Positions 8,399 to 16,738 of a DNA stretch of 40,084 nucleotides are shown one piece after another (position 1 is the first letter of the stretch; the number at the start of each line of letters is the position of its first letter). The stretch covers positions 1 through 40,084 of the forward strand of contig DASTMZ010000149.1 in the NCBI GenBank assembly GCA_035713725.1. The letters are read 5' to 3'. The notes below the pieces were generated by a model that saw only the letters and a list, made by a program, of their open reading frames with translations, was not told where the DNA came from and searched no databases. Position numbers and translations under genes: made by a program. This DNA is from DASQPR01 sp035713725. GTDB taxonomy: Bacteria > Actinomycetota > Actinomycetes > Mycobacteriales > Micromonosporaceae.

Positions 8399-8515
8399 GC
8401 ATACGCCGAGTTGTGGCCTAGCGTTCCGCATCGGAGGGGAACACGCGTCTGGCACGAGAGGTCCTCCAGTCACGGAGGGCGCTCGAGTCCTTCGCGCTGC
8501 CGAGAGGGGCCGAGG

Positions 8516-10960
8516 GTGACCGAGAGCGTGGCGACGAGCGGGCGGCGAAATGTCGCTCCCGCGGTCGCTGCCGTCTTCGGCGTGGTCGTCATCCTCGGCA
8601 GCCCGTTCCTGACAATGGGTCGGGTCAACCTGCCAGCCGTCGCGATCGCCGCCGGTGTGGCGATCATGGCGCAGTTCGGGGCGTTGCGGTTCCGGCAGGG
8701 CACCCGCATGATCTTTTTCGCCTGGGGCGAAGGCGCGCTGATCGTCGTCGTCTACCTCGTCAAGGCCGGCTGGGTTCCGCTCATGATCGCCCTCGGATTC
8801 CTCATCGGCCATAGTTTGTTCCTGCTGCGGACCGGAGGCACGTGGCGCCGCTCGCGGCTCTACAACATCACGAACCTCGGGATCGCGGGTGCGGCCGGTG
8901 CGGTCGCCGCGCACGCGGTCGGCATGACGATCCGGGCCCCGATGACGCCGCGGCTGATCCTCGCGCTCATCGTCGGCGGCATCGCCTACTTCGTCGTCTC
9001 GAGCATCCTGCTGAACGTCGCAACGCCGGGGCCGTCGGACATATCGCTGTCGGTGCCGGCCGCCATCGCCCGGACGCTCAACGACAAACTGCCGATGGTC
9101 GCCGGCAACATCACGGTCGGCGTACTCGTCGTGCTGCTCTATGCGAACGACCGCATGTGGCTGTTCCTGGTGCCGCCGGTCGCGGTGCTGATGCATCAGG
9201 CGTACGTCTACCGGTCGCGCATCGCCGACGAGCGGCGGCTCTGGCGCGAGTTTGCGGTGATCGCGAGCTCCCTGAACCAACTCGACGAGCGCTCGGTTGC
9301 GGCCGCGGCGATCGACGGCACGCTGCGATTGTTCGATGCGGACGTGGTCGAGGTGTGGGTCGATCGCTCGGCGGCATCCGGACGCGGCTACCGCGGCACG
9401 GCCAACCGTCGAGGCGAGGTAGTGAAGCTGAAGGGTCAGTCGGCCGACGAGGGCGAACCGCCGGCCGCCACTCGCGCACTGACCATCGGCGGCGTGCGCG
9501 TCGGTGAGTTGCGGCTGTGGATGCCGCCGGGATCCTCGCTGGACGGCCGCGATCAGATGGCATTGTCGGCGGTGGCCGACGCAGTGGCCGCCGCGCTGCA
9601 TGACGCGCTGGCGCAGCGTGCCTTGCGGACCCTCGCCGCCCGCAGCCAGCACGACTCGCACCAGGACGTGGTGACCGGGATCGCTAACCGGGCGAGCCTG
9701 CAAGCCGACGGCGCGGACAAGCTGCGCGAGGCGGGCGACGGCCTGGTCACGCTGTTCGTCCTTGGTATCAACCGGTTCAAGGAAGTCAACGAGTCGCTCG
9801 GCCCGGTGGCCGGCGATGATCTGTTGCGGATCACAGCCGGCCGGCTCGCGGCATTCGCCGAGCCATCCGATCTAGTGGCGCGCATCGGCGGCGACGAGTT
9901 CGCGCTGATGAGCGAGCTCAACGGCGCGTCCAACCCGGTTGAGCGCGCCACCTCCAGCGCGCAGGCGCTCGCGGCGGAGTTGACCGTGCCGACCGAGCTG
10001 GCCGGCATTCAAGTGGCCGTCGAAGTGTCCGTCGGTGTCGCGGTCGCGTCGGCGGCCGACTGCGACATGGGCCAGCTCGTGCAGCGGGCGAGCATCGCGA
10101 TGCGGCGCGCGAAGTCGAGCGCCGGTGCGGTCGCGGTCTACGGCGACGCCGACGCGCCACCGAGCAACGTCGAACGCCTTTCCGTCCTGGTCGACATGCG
10201 CGAGGCTCTGGATCAGGACGATCAACTCGTGCTGGCGATCCAGCCGACTGTCGATCTCGCAAGCGGGGAGCCGATCGCCGCGGAGGCGCTGATTCGATGG
10301 AACCACCCGCGGCGTGGCGCGCTGATGCCGCGCGAGTTCGTCGACCTCGTCGACCAGAGCGATTTGGTCGTCCCGTTCACGCGCTACGTGCTCGGCCGGG
10401 CACTGCGGCTCGCCGAGCAGTGGCGGGAGCAGGGACTGACCATGCGCGTGTCGGTCAACCTATCGCCACGCAGCCTCGCCGACCCGAACCTGCCCGGCGA
10501 CGTACTGGCGATGCTCAAGGCACACGACATCGAGCCGAACATGCTGACGCTCGAGATCACCGAGTCCGCTGCGGTGACCGGTCAGCCGATCGTCGTCGAC
10601 GTGCTGGCCGCGCTGCGCGCGCACGGCGTACAGCTTGCCGTCGACGACTTCGGCAGCGGCTACTCGTCGCTCACGTTCCTTGCGCGGGTGCAAGTGGACG
10701 AGGTCAAGGTCGACTCGACGTTCGTCAACGCCATGACCGACTCCGCAGAGGCGGCCGCCATCGTGCGCACCACCGTCGACCTGGGCAAGCGACTCGGCCT
10801 GCGGGTCGTCGCCGAAGGCGTCGAGACCCACGCGCAACGCAACGCACTCGCCGATCTCGGCTGCGAGGCCGCGCAGGGCTGGCATATCACGCCGCCGGTA
10901 CCGGCCGATCACGCGTACGCGTTGATGCGCAGGCTGCGCGATTCGGCCGGTAGCGCCTGA
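8516..10960 (+). CDS. Membrane GGDEF-EAL protein (cyclic di-GMP turnover)
   Basis: An 814-aa signalling protein with, in order: an N-terminal region of about seven hydrophobic helices (about 15-230), a GAF-like region (about 240-375), a GGDEF diguanylate cyclase domain with intact GGDEF at about 458-462, and an EAL phosphodiesterase domain with EAL at about 590-592, the DDFGSGYSS loop and VVAEGVET. Both catalytic motifs look intact. The product-inhibition I-site (RxxD) is absent: the equivalent position reads EPSD. It may therefore be bifunctional or switch according to the membrane/GAF input. GTG 8516 is chosen because GAGGGG lies just before it; the open frame upstream to 8330 encodes Arg/Ser-rich sequence without family character. 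No partner gene is adjacent. Confidence 0.9.
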   Translation: MTESVATSGRRNVAPAVAAVFGVVVILGSPFLTMGRVNLPAVAIAAGVAIMAQFGALRFRQGTRMIFFAWGEGALIVVVYLVKAGWVPLMIALGFLIGHSLFLLRTGGTWRRSRLYNITNLGIAGAAGAVAAHAVGMTIRAPMTPRLILALIVGGIAYFVVSSILLNVATPGPSDISLSVPAAIARTLNDKLPMVAGNITVGVLVVLLYANDRMWLFLVPPVAVLMHQAYVYRSRIADERRLWREFAVIASSLNQLDERSVAAAAIDGTLRLFDADVVEVWVDRSAASGRGYRGTANRRGEVVKLKGQSADEGEPPAATRALTIGGVRVGELRLWMPPGSSLDGRDQMALSAVADAVAAALHDALAQRALRTLAARSQHDSHQDVVTGIANRASLQADGADKLREAGDGLVTLFVLGINRFKEVNESLGPVAGDDLLRITAGRLAAFAEPSDLVARIGGDEFALMSELNGASNPVERATSSAQALAAELTVPTELAGIQVAVEVSVGVAVASAADCDMGQLVQRASIAMRRAKSSAGAVAVYGDADAPPSNVERLSVLVDMREALDQDDQLVLAIQPTVDLASGEPIAAEALIRWNHPRRGALMPREFVDLVDQSDLVVPFTRYVLGRALRLAEQWREQGLTMRVSVNLSPRSLADPNLPGDVLAMLKAHDIEPNMLTLEITESAAVTGQPIVVDVLAALRAHGVQLAVDDFGSGYSSLTFLARVQVDEVKVDSTFVNAMTDSAEAAAIVRTTVDLGKRLGLRVVAEGVETHAQRNALADLGCEAAQGWHITPPVPADHAYALMRRLRDSAGSA

Positions 10961-10997
10961 CGACAACTGGTGGCTCGGTCCCGACCGGTGACGGCGA

Positions 10998-11264
10998 CTA
11001 GACCGTCAGAGCTGCGGGCACCGAGGACAGTGCCTCCTCGATGGCCGTGACGAGTCGACGCGCGGACTCGGCGGTCAACTCCAGTGCGACGCGGGCGGCC
11101 GGACCCTTCGACGGATCCGTCAGATCAATGTTGAGCGTGTGGTCGGCCATCGCGTGCACCGGGTGGTCGAAGTAGACGGTCGCGTGTGTGACGTGCAGCC
11201 AGGCGCCGTTCGGACCCTTGCCGCTGCCGTCGACATCGCAGTGCATGGTTGCGTACGTACACAT
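10998..11264 (-). CDS. Small conserved protein, DUF6295-like
   Basis: An 88-aa soluble protein beginning MCTYATMHCDVDGSGKG, with a conserved VYFDHPVHAMADHTLNID block. I recognise this as the small actinobacterial family I know as DUF6295; the family name is from memory. It follows the dienelactone hydrolase gene on the same strand with 7 nt between stop and start, so the two are surely one operon. Function unknown; the pairing suggests a role linked to the hydrolase. Its Cys/His residues could bind metal, but this is a guess. Confidence 0.7.
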   Translation of the reverse strand: MCTYATMHCDVDGSGKGPNGAWLHVTHATVYFDHPVHAMADHTLNIDLTDPSKGPAARVALELTAESARRLVTAIEEALSSVPAALTV

Positions 11265-11271
11265 GGTCCGG

Positions 11272-12012
11272 TCAGCCCTTCAGGTGCGTGCCGTAGAACT
11301 CTTCGATCCGCTCCCAGCCGTCGTTCGCGGCCGCGACGCGGTAGGCCGGACGGTCCACCGCGAAGAACGCGTGACCGGTGTCCGGGTACGAGTGGAACTC
11401 ATGCGGCTTGCCGTGATCGGTCAGGATCTGCGTGAGCTCGGCAACCTGCTCCGGGCTCGGGTACTGATCCTCGTCGCCGAATAGCCCGAGCAGCGGCGCA
11501 CGAAGGTTCGGCAGCTGGTCGACGATGTTGTTCCGCATCGGCATGCCCTCGGGTGGCGTACCCGTGACGAACGCGCCGTAGCAGTCCACCGCCGCCTCCA
11601 GATCGAGATTGCAGGCGGCAAGCACCGACTGGCGGCCTCCGGAGCAGTAGCCGATGACGCCCACCTTGCCGTTCGACGACGGCAGTGCGCGCAGGTATGC
11701 AGCCGCGCCGCCAACGTCGCCAACAAGGCGATCATCCGGTACGCCGCCCTGCGCGCGAACGGTCGCGGCGGCATCCGCCGGGGCCGCGCCGGGTGCCTCG
11801 CGGTAATACAGGTTCGGGCAGATCGCGTCGTAGCCGAGTTCCGCGAAGCGCCGCACGATCTCCTTCGTTGCCCGGTCGTATCCGGGCATGTGGTGGATCA
11901 CGACGACGCCGCCGCGCGGCCCGTCATTGTCCGGTCGCGCTACGTACGCTTCGATCTGGTCGCCGCCGGCGCCGGCGATGTGCACAGTGGTGGCACTCAA
12001 CGAATCGCTCAT
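11272..12012 (-). CDS. Dienelactone hydrolase family protein
   Basis: A 246-aa alpha/beta-hydrolase of the dienelactone hydrolase family, which opens enol-lactones such as those of the ortho-cleavage pathway of aromatics. The nucleophile is Cys123 in GYCSGGR, the acid is Asp in GDEDQYPS (180 or 182) and the base is His214 in DTGHAFF. A Cys nucleophile rather than Ser is the family hallmark. No other aromatic-degradation genes are nearby, so the true substrate is uncertain. It is the first gene of a two-gene operon with the DUF6295-like gene. The start is ATG without a clear Shine-Dalgarno. Confidence 0.88.
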   Translation of the reverse strand: MSDSLSATTVHIAGAGGDQIEAYVARPDNDGPRGGVVVIHHMPGYDRATKEIVRRFAELGYDAICPNLYYREAPGAAPADAAATVRAQGGVPDDRLVGDVGGAAAYLRALPSSNGKVGVIGYCSGGRQSVLAACNLDLEAAVDCYGAFVTGTPPEGMPMRNNIVDQLPNLRAPLLGLFGDEDQYPSPEQVAELTQILTDHGKPHEFHSYPDTGHAFFAVDRPAYRVAAANDGWERIEEFYGTHLKG

Positions 12013-12145
12013 GCGCTGATGAAATCACGTGCCGGTAACGACCACCGGCCCGGACCACCCTTGACCGGAGAGATCCACCTAACGCGCCGCACCCGCCCTC
12101 GTCGCGCGTGGCGAAGCGTTGACGTTGCCGAGGCCGCGTGTCTCA

Positions 12146-12619
12146 ATGGCGCGCATGAGACGCCGTCCCAGCCCGAAACAATGGTTCGTACTCGCCATGA
12201 TCACGACGGTGGTGGCGTGCGGTGTGGTTATCCCGATATTGGTTTCGGGCTGGGTGTCAACCGCTCGTTCCGCGTATCGGTCACAGGCTGATGCGAAGGC
12301 CGACTCCGCGGCGCGGGTGTCCCGGTTCGTCGGCGCGCTTACCACCTCCTACCCGGCCGGGCTGCCCGATGATGCGACGATCCGGCGCATGGCAGAGTCG
12401 TTCGAGGTGTTAGTCGCGTCCATTCAGCGTGGCGCGACAGTGACGATCATGCTGGCCTCCGGAGAGGCGTACGGGTTCGGCCTCGACGGCCAGGCCGTCC
12501 GCGTCTGCTACCGCGCCACGTTCAGTGCACCCGGGGATCGACCAGTCCTGGATCTTATGCCTGAGTCCCAATGTGTCTTTGTCCCGCCGAACCCCGGCTC
12601 TCCGCCGCCGTCGCCGTAG
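12146..12619 (+). CDS. Hypothetical single-pass membrane/exported protein
   Basis: About 157 aa: a basic start (MARMRRRPSPKQW), one hydrophobic helix (FVLAMITTVVACGVVIPILV) acting as anchor or signal, and a small extracytoplasmic domain with two cysteines (VCYRAT and SQCVF) that could form a disulphide. The tail is proline-rich. No family is recognised. Alternative starts are TTG 12119 and ATG 12155. It is divergent from the hydrolase operon and precedes the DUF255 gene by 58 nt. Confidence 0.55.
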   Translation: MARMRRRPSPKQWFVLAMITTVVACGVVIPILVSGWVSTARSAYRSQADAKADSAARVSRFVGALTTSYPAGLPDDATIRRMAESFEVLVASIQRGATVTIMLASGEAYGFGLDGQAVRVCYRATFSAPGDRPVLDLMPESQCVFVPPNPGSPPPSP

Positions 12620-12677
12620 CGGGACAACCTGTCGATCACGCCAACGACGCGATCATCCGAGCTCCTCGCGTGGAAAG

Positions 12678-14825
12678 ATGGAGAGCATGAATCGACTGGC
12701 GAGTTCCCAGTCGCCCTATCTCCGACAGCACGCGGATAATCCGGTCGAGTGGTGGCCATGGTCCGCCGAGGCCTTCGAGGAGGCGCGCCGGCGCGACGTA
12801 CCGGTGATGATCTCGGTCGGGTACGCGGCCTGTCACTGGTGCCACGTCATGGCGCACGAGTCGTTCGAGGATCCGGCCATCGCCGACGAGATCAACCGCA
12901 AGTTCGTGGCGATCAAGGTCGATCGCGAGGAGCGGCCGGACGTCGACGCCGTTTACATGACCGCCACGCAGGCGTTGACCGGCCAAGGTGGGTGGCCGAT
13001 GACGGTGTTCGCGACGCCGACCGGCGAGCCGTTCTTTGCCGGCACCTACTATCCGCCGCCGGTGTTCACTCGGCTCCTCGACGCAATCGACACCGCGTGG
13101 CGGGACCAGCGGGACGCGGTAGTCAAGCAGAGCACGCAGGTGGTCACCGCGATCACCGCCGCGCAGCATCTCGGTGCCGAGGGCGGTCTCGTCGGAGCGG
13201 AGGCGCTCGCGGCTGGTGCCGCGTCGCTCGAGGCGGAGTTCGACGAGGTGTACGGCGGCTTTGGCGGCGCACCGAAGTTCCCGCCGCATCTCGTTATGCT
13301 GTTCCTGCTGCGCCACTTCCAACGTACGGGCGACGCGCGATCGCTTGAGATGGTCCGCGCGACCGCGGAACAGATGGCGCGCGGCGGCATCTACGACCAG
13401 TTGGCCGGTGGATTCGCCCGCTACGCGGTGGACGAGACGTGGACCGTGCCGCACTTCGAGAAGATGCTCTACGACAACGCATTGCTGCTGCGCGTCTACA
13501 CCGAGCTGTGGCGCCTGACCGGCGACGCGTTGGCGGCGCGGGTGGCCGCCGAGACGGCCGGCTTCATCATCACGCGCCTCGGCACCGCCGCCGGCGGCTT
13601 CGCCGCGTCGCTCGACGCGGATACCGGCGGAATAGAGGGCGCGACCTACGTTTGGGCCCCGACCGAGCTGCACGAGGTGCTCGGCGACGCGGGCGGCGAC
13701 TTCGCGGTGGACCTGTTCGGCGTGACGGACACGGGTACGTTCGAGCACGGCGCGTCGGTCCTGCGGCTGGTGCGCGACGTCGACGACGGTTCGGCGGAGC
13801 TCGCGGCCCGCTGGCAGGCCACACGCGAGACACTGCGTGACGTCCGAGACCTGCGCGCTCAGCCGGATCGCGACGACAAGGTCGTGGCCGAGTGGAACGG
13901 ACTGGCGATCACCGCACTGGCGCACTACGCCTCCGTCGCCGACGCACTGCACGGCGGTCTGGTGAGCCGCGGCACCAACGGTGCCGGCGCGAACGGTGCC
14001 GGCGCGAACGGTGCCGGACCGACGCCGGTACGCCGCGACCACCGTGCGAGCCGTGGCGAACAGACCGGCGTCAGCGCGCAAGTAGCCCGCGACGCCGCGG
14101 TACGCGCCGGTGAGCTACTGCTCGGCACGCACATCGTGGACGGACGGCTGCGGCGCGTGTCACGGGACGGCACGGTGGGCGTAGCGGCCGGTGTGCTCGC
14201 CGACTACGCGTGCGTTGCGCAGGGTTTTGCCACGCTTTACCAGGCCACCGGCGACGTACGGTGGCTCGACGCCGCGCGTGATCTGCTCGACACGGCGCTC
14301 GACCAGTTTGCCGACGGCTCCGGTGGCTTCCACGACACGGCCGCGGACGCCGAGGTGCTTGTCGCGCGTCCCGCCGATCCGACCGACGGCGCGACGCCGT
14401 CCGGCAGTTCAGCGCTGTGCGAGGCGCTGGTCACGTTCACCGCGCTGACCGGTGAGACCCGCTATCGCGAGGCGGCAGCGACCGCGTTGGCCCGCATCGA
14501 GCCGATCATCTCGAGCCGGGCGCGGTTCGCCGGGTTGGCCGCCGCCGTGGGCGAGGCACTCGCGGACGGTCCGGTGGAGGTCGCCGTCGTCGGTGCGACC
14601 GAGACCGAGCGCGCGCCGCTGGTACACACGGCGATCGCGCTGGCGACCCCGGGCGCCGTGATTGTTGCGGGCCAACCCGATGATCCGGGCGCGCCGCTGC
14701 TCGCCCATCGACGGATGTACGACGGGGCAGCGACCGCCTACGTGTGCCGAGGCTTCGTCTGCGACCGGCCGGTGACGGTGCCCGACGCGCTCGCTGACCG
14801 ACTCACTGGAGCGTCCACCGGGTAA
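12678..14825 (+). CDS. DUF255 thioredoxin-domain protein (YyaL/SPATA20 family)
   Basis: A 715-aa protein with an N-terminal thioredoxin-like DUF255 domain (NRLASSQSPYLRQHADNPVEW; CHWC redox pair at about 52-55; GGWPMTVF) followed by a large alpha/alpha-barrel region resembling glycosidases. It is conserved from bacteria to man; the molecular role is unsettled. The gene is the standard neighbour of mca and its small membrane partner in Actinobacteria (Rv1084 in M. tuberculosis), but here is separated from them by about 4.7 kb. ATG 12678 and ATG 12687 are both possible starts. The barrel domain carries an insertion of about 40 residues containing NGAGA repeats (DNA repeat 13977-14017). Confidence 0.85.
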   Translation: MESMNRLASSQSPYLRQHADNPVEWWPWSAEAFEEARRRDVPVMISVGYAACHWCHVMAHESFEDPAIADEINRKFVAIKVDREERPDVDAVYMTATQALTGQGGWPMTVFATPTGEPFFAGTYYPPPVFTRLLDAIDTAWRDQRDAVVKQSTQVVTAITAAQHLGAEGGLVGAEALAAGAASLEAEFDEVYGGFGGAPKFPPHLVMLFLLRHFQRTGDARSLEMVRATAEQMARGGIYDQLAGGFARYAVDETWTVPHFEKMLYDNALLLRVYTELWRLTGDALAARVAAETAGFIITRLGTAAGGFAASLDADTGGIEGATYVWAPTELHEVLGDAGGDFAVDLFGVTDTGTFEHGASVLRLVRDVDDGSAELAARWQATRETLRDVRDLRAQPDRDDKVVAEWNGLAITALAHYASVADALHGGLVSRGTNGAGANGAGANGAGPTPVRRDHRASRGEQTGVSAQVARDAAVRAGELLLGTHIVDGRLRRVSRDGTVGVAAGVLADYACVAQGFATLYQATGDVRWLDAARDLLDTALDQFADGSGGFHDTAADAEVLVARPADPTDGATPSGSSALCEALVTFTALTGETRYREAAATALARIEPIISSRARFAGLAAAVGEALADGPVEVAVVGATETERAPLVHTAIALATPGAVIVAGQPDDPGAPLLAHRRMYDGAATAYVCRGFVCDRPVTVPDALADRLTGASTG
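13977..14017 (+). repeat. 15-bp in-frame tandem repeat (about 2.7 copies)
   Basis: The unit AACGGTGCCGGCGCG at 13977 and 13992, plus a partial copy at 14007, encodes NGAGA-NGAGA-NGAG within the DUF255 protein. It looks like a slipped-strand expansion of a flexible linker. The length is a multiple of three, so the frame is kept. Confidence 0.85.
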
Positions 14826-14884
14826 GCCGCGCGGCGTCTGGCGTTCCGCGGTGCGGCCACCGAATCGCGTCGCCGCGGTCCGGG

Positions 14885-14890
14885 TACGCT
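14885..14890 (+). promoter_or_regulatory. Candidate -10 box of purK (leaderless)
   Basis: TACGCT, the same hexamer as before metB, ends 9 nt before the ATG at 14900. No Shine-Dalgarno is visible, so a leaderless or near-leaderless purK mRNA is plausible. No TTGACA-like -35 is seen. Confidence 0.4.
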
Positions 14891-14899
14891 GGCGAAACC

Positions 14900-16093
14900 A
14901 TGGATACCCGGACCGGACTGCCGGTCGTCGGCATGGTCGGTGGCGGGCAACTCGCCCGCATGACGCACCAGGCCGCGATCGCGCTCGGACAGTCGCTTCG
15001 CGTGCTTGCCGCGTCGCCGGATGACGGTGCCGCGCTCGTCGCCGCCGACGTCCAGATCGGCTCGCACACCGACCTGGACGCGCTGCGCCGCTTCGCCAAG
15101 GGCTGCGACGTCGTGACGTTCGACCACGAGCATGTGCCGGGCGACCTGATTCGGGCGATCGAGGCGGACGGCGTCACCGTGGCGCCGAGTTCGGCGGCGT
15201 TGCGGTTCGCGCAGGACAAGGCCGCCATGCGGGACCAGCTCGGCCGGATGGGCGCGCCGATCCCTCGGTGGGCCAAGGTCTCCTCGGCCGCCGACGTCGA
15301 GGCGTTCGCCGCGGGCGCCTGGCCCGTCGTGCTCAAGGCGACGATCGGTGGGTACGACGGCCGGGGCGTCTGGATCGTCGAAACGGTCGAGGATGCGGCC
15401 GCGATCATCGCCACCGGTGCGCCGCTGATCGTCGAGGAACGCGTCGCGCTGCGTCGCGAGGTTGCCGCACTCGTCGCGCGGTCGCCGTTTGGTCAGGTGG
15501 CTGCGTACCCGGTCGTGGAAACCGTGCAGCGGGACGGCATCTGCGTCGAGGTGATCGCGCCGGCGCCTGGGCTCGACGCCACCACCGCGACCGCCGCTCA
15601 ACAGCTCGCGATCGGCATCGCCACCGAACTCGGCGTTGTCGGTCTGCTCGCGGTCGAGATGTTCGATGACGGCGACCGGCTGCTCGTCAACGAACTTGCG
15701 ATGCGGCCGCACAACTCCGGCCATTGGACGATCGAGGGGTCGCGGACGTCGCAATTCGAGCAACACCTGCGTGCCGTGCTCGACTATCCGCTCGGCGACA
15801 CTCGGCCAATGGCGCGCTGGGTGGTGATGGCAAACGTACTTGGCGGCCCCACTGGCGGTATGCCCATCGACGAGCGCATCCATCACATGATGGCGGCCGA
15901 GCCGGGTGTCAAGCTCCACCTCTATGGCAAGCAACCGCGTCCGGGTCGCAAGCTCGGTCACGTGACCGCGCTCGGCAACGACCTCACGGCACTTCGCGCC
16001 GCCACGGCACGAGCGGTCGCGTGGTTGCACGCTGGCGTCGACCCGGACGAGGCGGCCGCCTCCGGCCAGCGCGAGGACTTGGAGACGAGATGA
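14900..16093 (+). CDS. purK: 5-(carboxyamino)imidazole ribonucleotide synthase
   Basis: An ATP-grasp enzyme converting AIR plus bicarbonate to N5-CAIR in purine synthesis. The 397-aa protein has the N-terminal VGMVGGGQLARM motif (about 9-20), the VVTFDHEHV motif (a variant of the usual TxExExV), the ATP-grasp signature KATIGGYDGRGVW and the metal-binding VNELAMRPHNSGH. It overlaps purE by ATGA (16090-16093), so the two are translationally coupled and act in consecutive steps. Confidence 0.96.
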   Translation: MDTRTGLPVVGMVGGGQLARMTHQAAIALGQSLRVLAASPDDGAALVAADVQIGSHTDLDALRRFAKGCDVVTFDHEHVPGDLIRAIEADGVTVAPSSAALRFAQDKAAMRDQLGRMGAPIPRWAKVSSAADVEAFAAGAWPVVLKATIGGYDGRGVWIVETVEDAAAIIATGAPLIVEERVALRREVAALVARSPFGQVAAYPVVETVQRDGICVEVIAPAPGLDATTATAAQQLAIGIATELGVVGLLAVEMFDDGDRLLVNELAMRPHNSGHWTIEGSRTSQFEQHLRAVLDYPLGDTRPMARWVVMANVLGGPTGGMPIDERIHHMMAAEPGVKLHLYGKQPRPGRKLGHVTALGNDLTALRAATARAVAWLHAGVDPDEAAASGQREDLETR

Positions 16094-16596
16094 GCCCGAT
16101 CAGTACGTCGCCGGTGGTCGGCCTCGTGATGGGCAGCGACTCGGACTGGCCGACGATGCGAGCGGCGGCCGACGCGCTCGACGAGTTCGGTGTCGACTAC
16201 GAGGTCGGCGTCGTGTCGGCACACCGTACCCCCCAAAAGATGTTGAGTTACGCGGAGCAGGCGGCCGATCGCGGCCTCAAGGTGGTCATCGCCGGCGCGG
16301 GTGGCGCCGCACACCTGCCTGGCATGCTGGCCGCCGCGACTCCGCTGCCGGTGATCGGCGTACCCGTGCCGCTGCAGTTCCTGGACGGCATGGATTCGCT
16401 GCTGTCCATCGTGCAGATGCCGGCCGGTGTCCCGGTGGCGACGGTGTCGATCGGTGGCTCCCGAAACGCCGGACTGCTCGCCGTTCGGATCCTCGGGGCG
16501 TCCGACCCGGAGCTACGCAAGCGCATGAGCGAGTTCCAGGCGGGCTTGGCCGAACTCGTCGCTGAAAAGGATGCCTCTCTGAGGGGGAGTCTGTAG
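16090..16596 (+). CDS. purE: N5-carboxyaminoimidazole ribonucleotide mutase
   Basis: Converts the PurK product N5-CAIR to CAIR. The 168-aa class I PurE has GSDSDWPTM near the N-terminus, SAHRTPQKM with the catalytic His, and GAGGAAHLPGM. The start ATG overlaps the purK stop, with GGAGA upstream. In M. tuberculosis purE is followed by fadE25; here two opposing genes intervene before the acyl-CoA dehydrogenase. Confidence 0.96.
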   Translation: MSPISTSPVVGLVMGSDSDWPTMRAAADALDEFGVDYEVGVVSAHRTPQKMLSYAEQAADRGLKVVIAGAGGAAHLPGMLAAATPLPVIGVPVPLQFLDGMDSLLSIVQMPAGVPVATVSIGGSRNAGLLAVRILGASDPELRKRMSEFQAGLAELVAEKDASLRGSL

Positions 16597-16597
16597 A

Positions 16598-16647
16598 ACT
16601 CCTAGCTAGTCAAAGCGCCTGGACTCCTAGCGTGCCGAAGCGCCTGG
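16598..16647. repeat. Two tandem imperfect 25-bp repeats after purE
   Basis: 16598-16622 and 16623-16647 both read ACTCCTAGC....AAGCGCCTGG-like sequence, with four mismatches in 25. They start one base after the purE stop. Purpose unknown. There is no T-run and no strong stem, so a terminator is unlikely. Confidence 0.7.
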
Positions 16648-16738
16648 ACCGTTGGTCGGCGCACTCTCCCGGCACGTGATACCGGAAGGCTGCGGTGGGC
16701 GGCGATCGGTGCACGGGCCGTTCATCGGCAAGCTTGTG

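Noticed and set aside
8046..8515. A c-di-GMP (GEMM) riboswitch before the GGDEF-EAL gene
   Set aside because: The conserved bases of the GEMM aptamer were sought by eye and not found.
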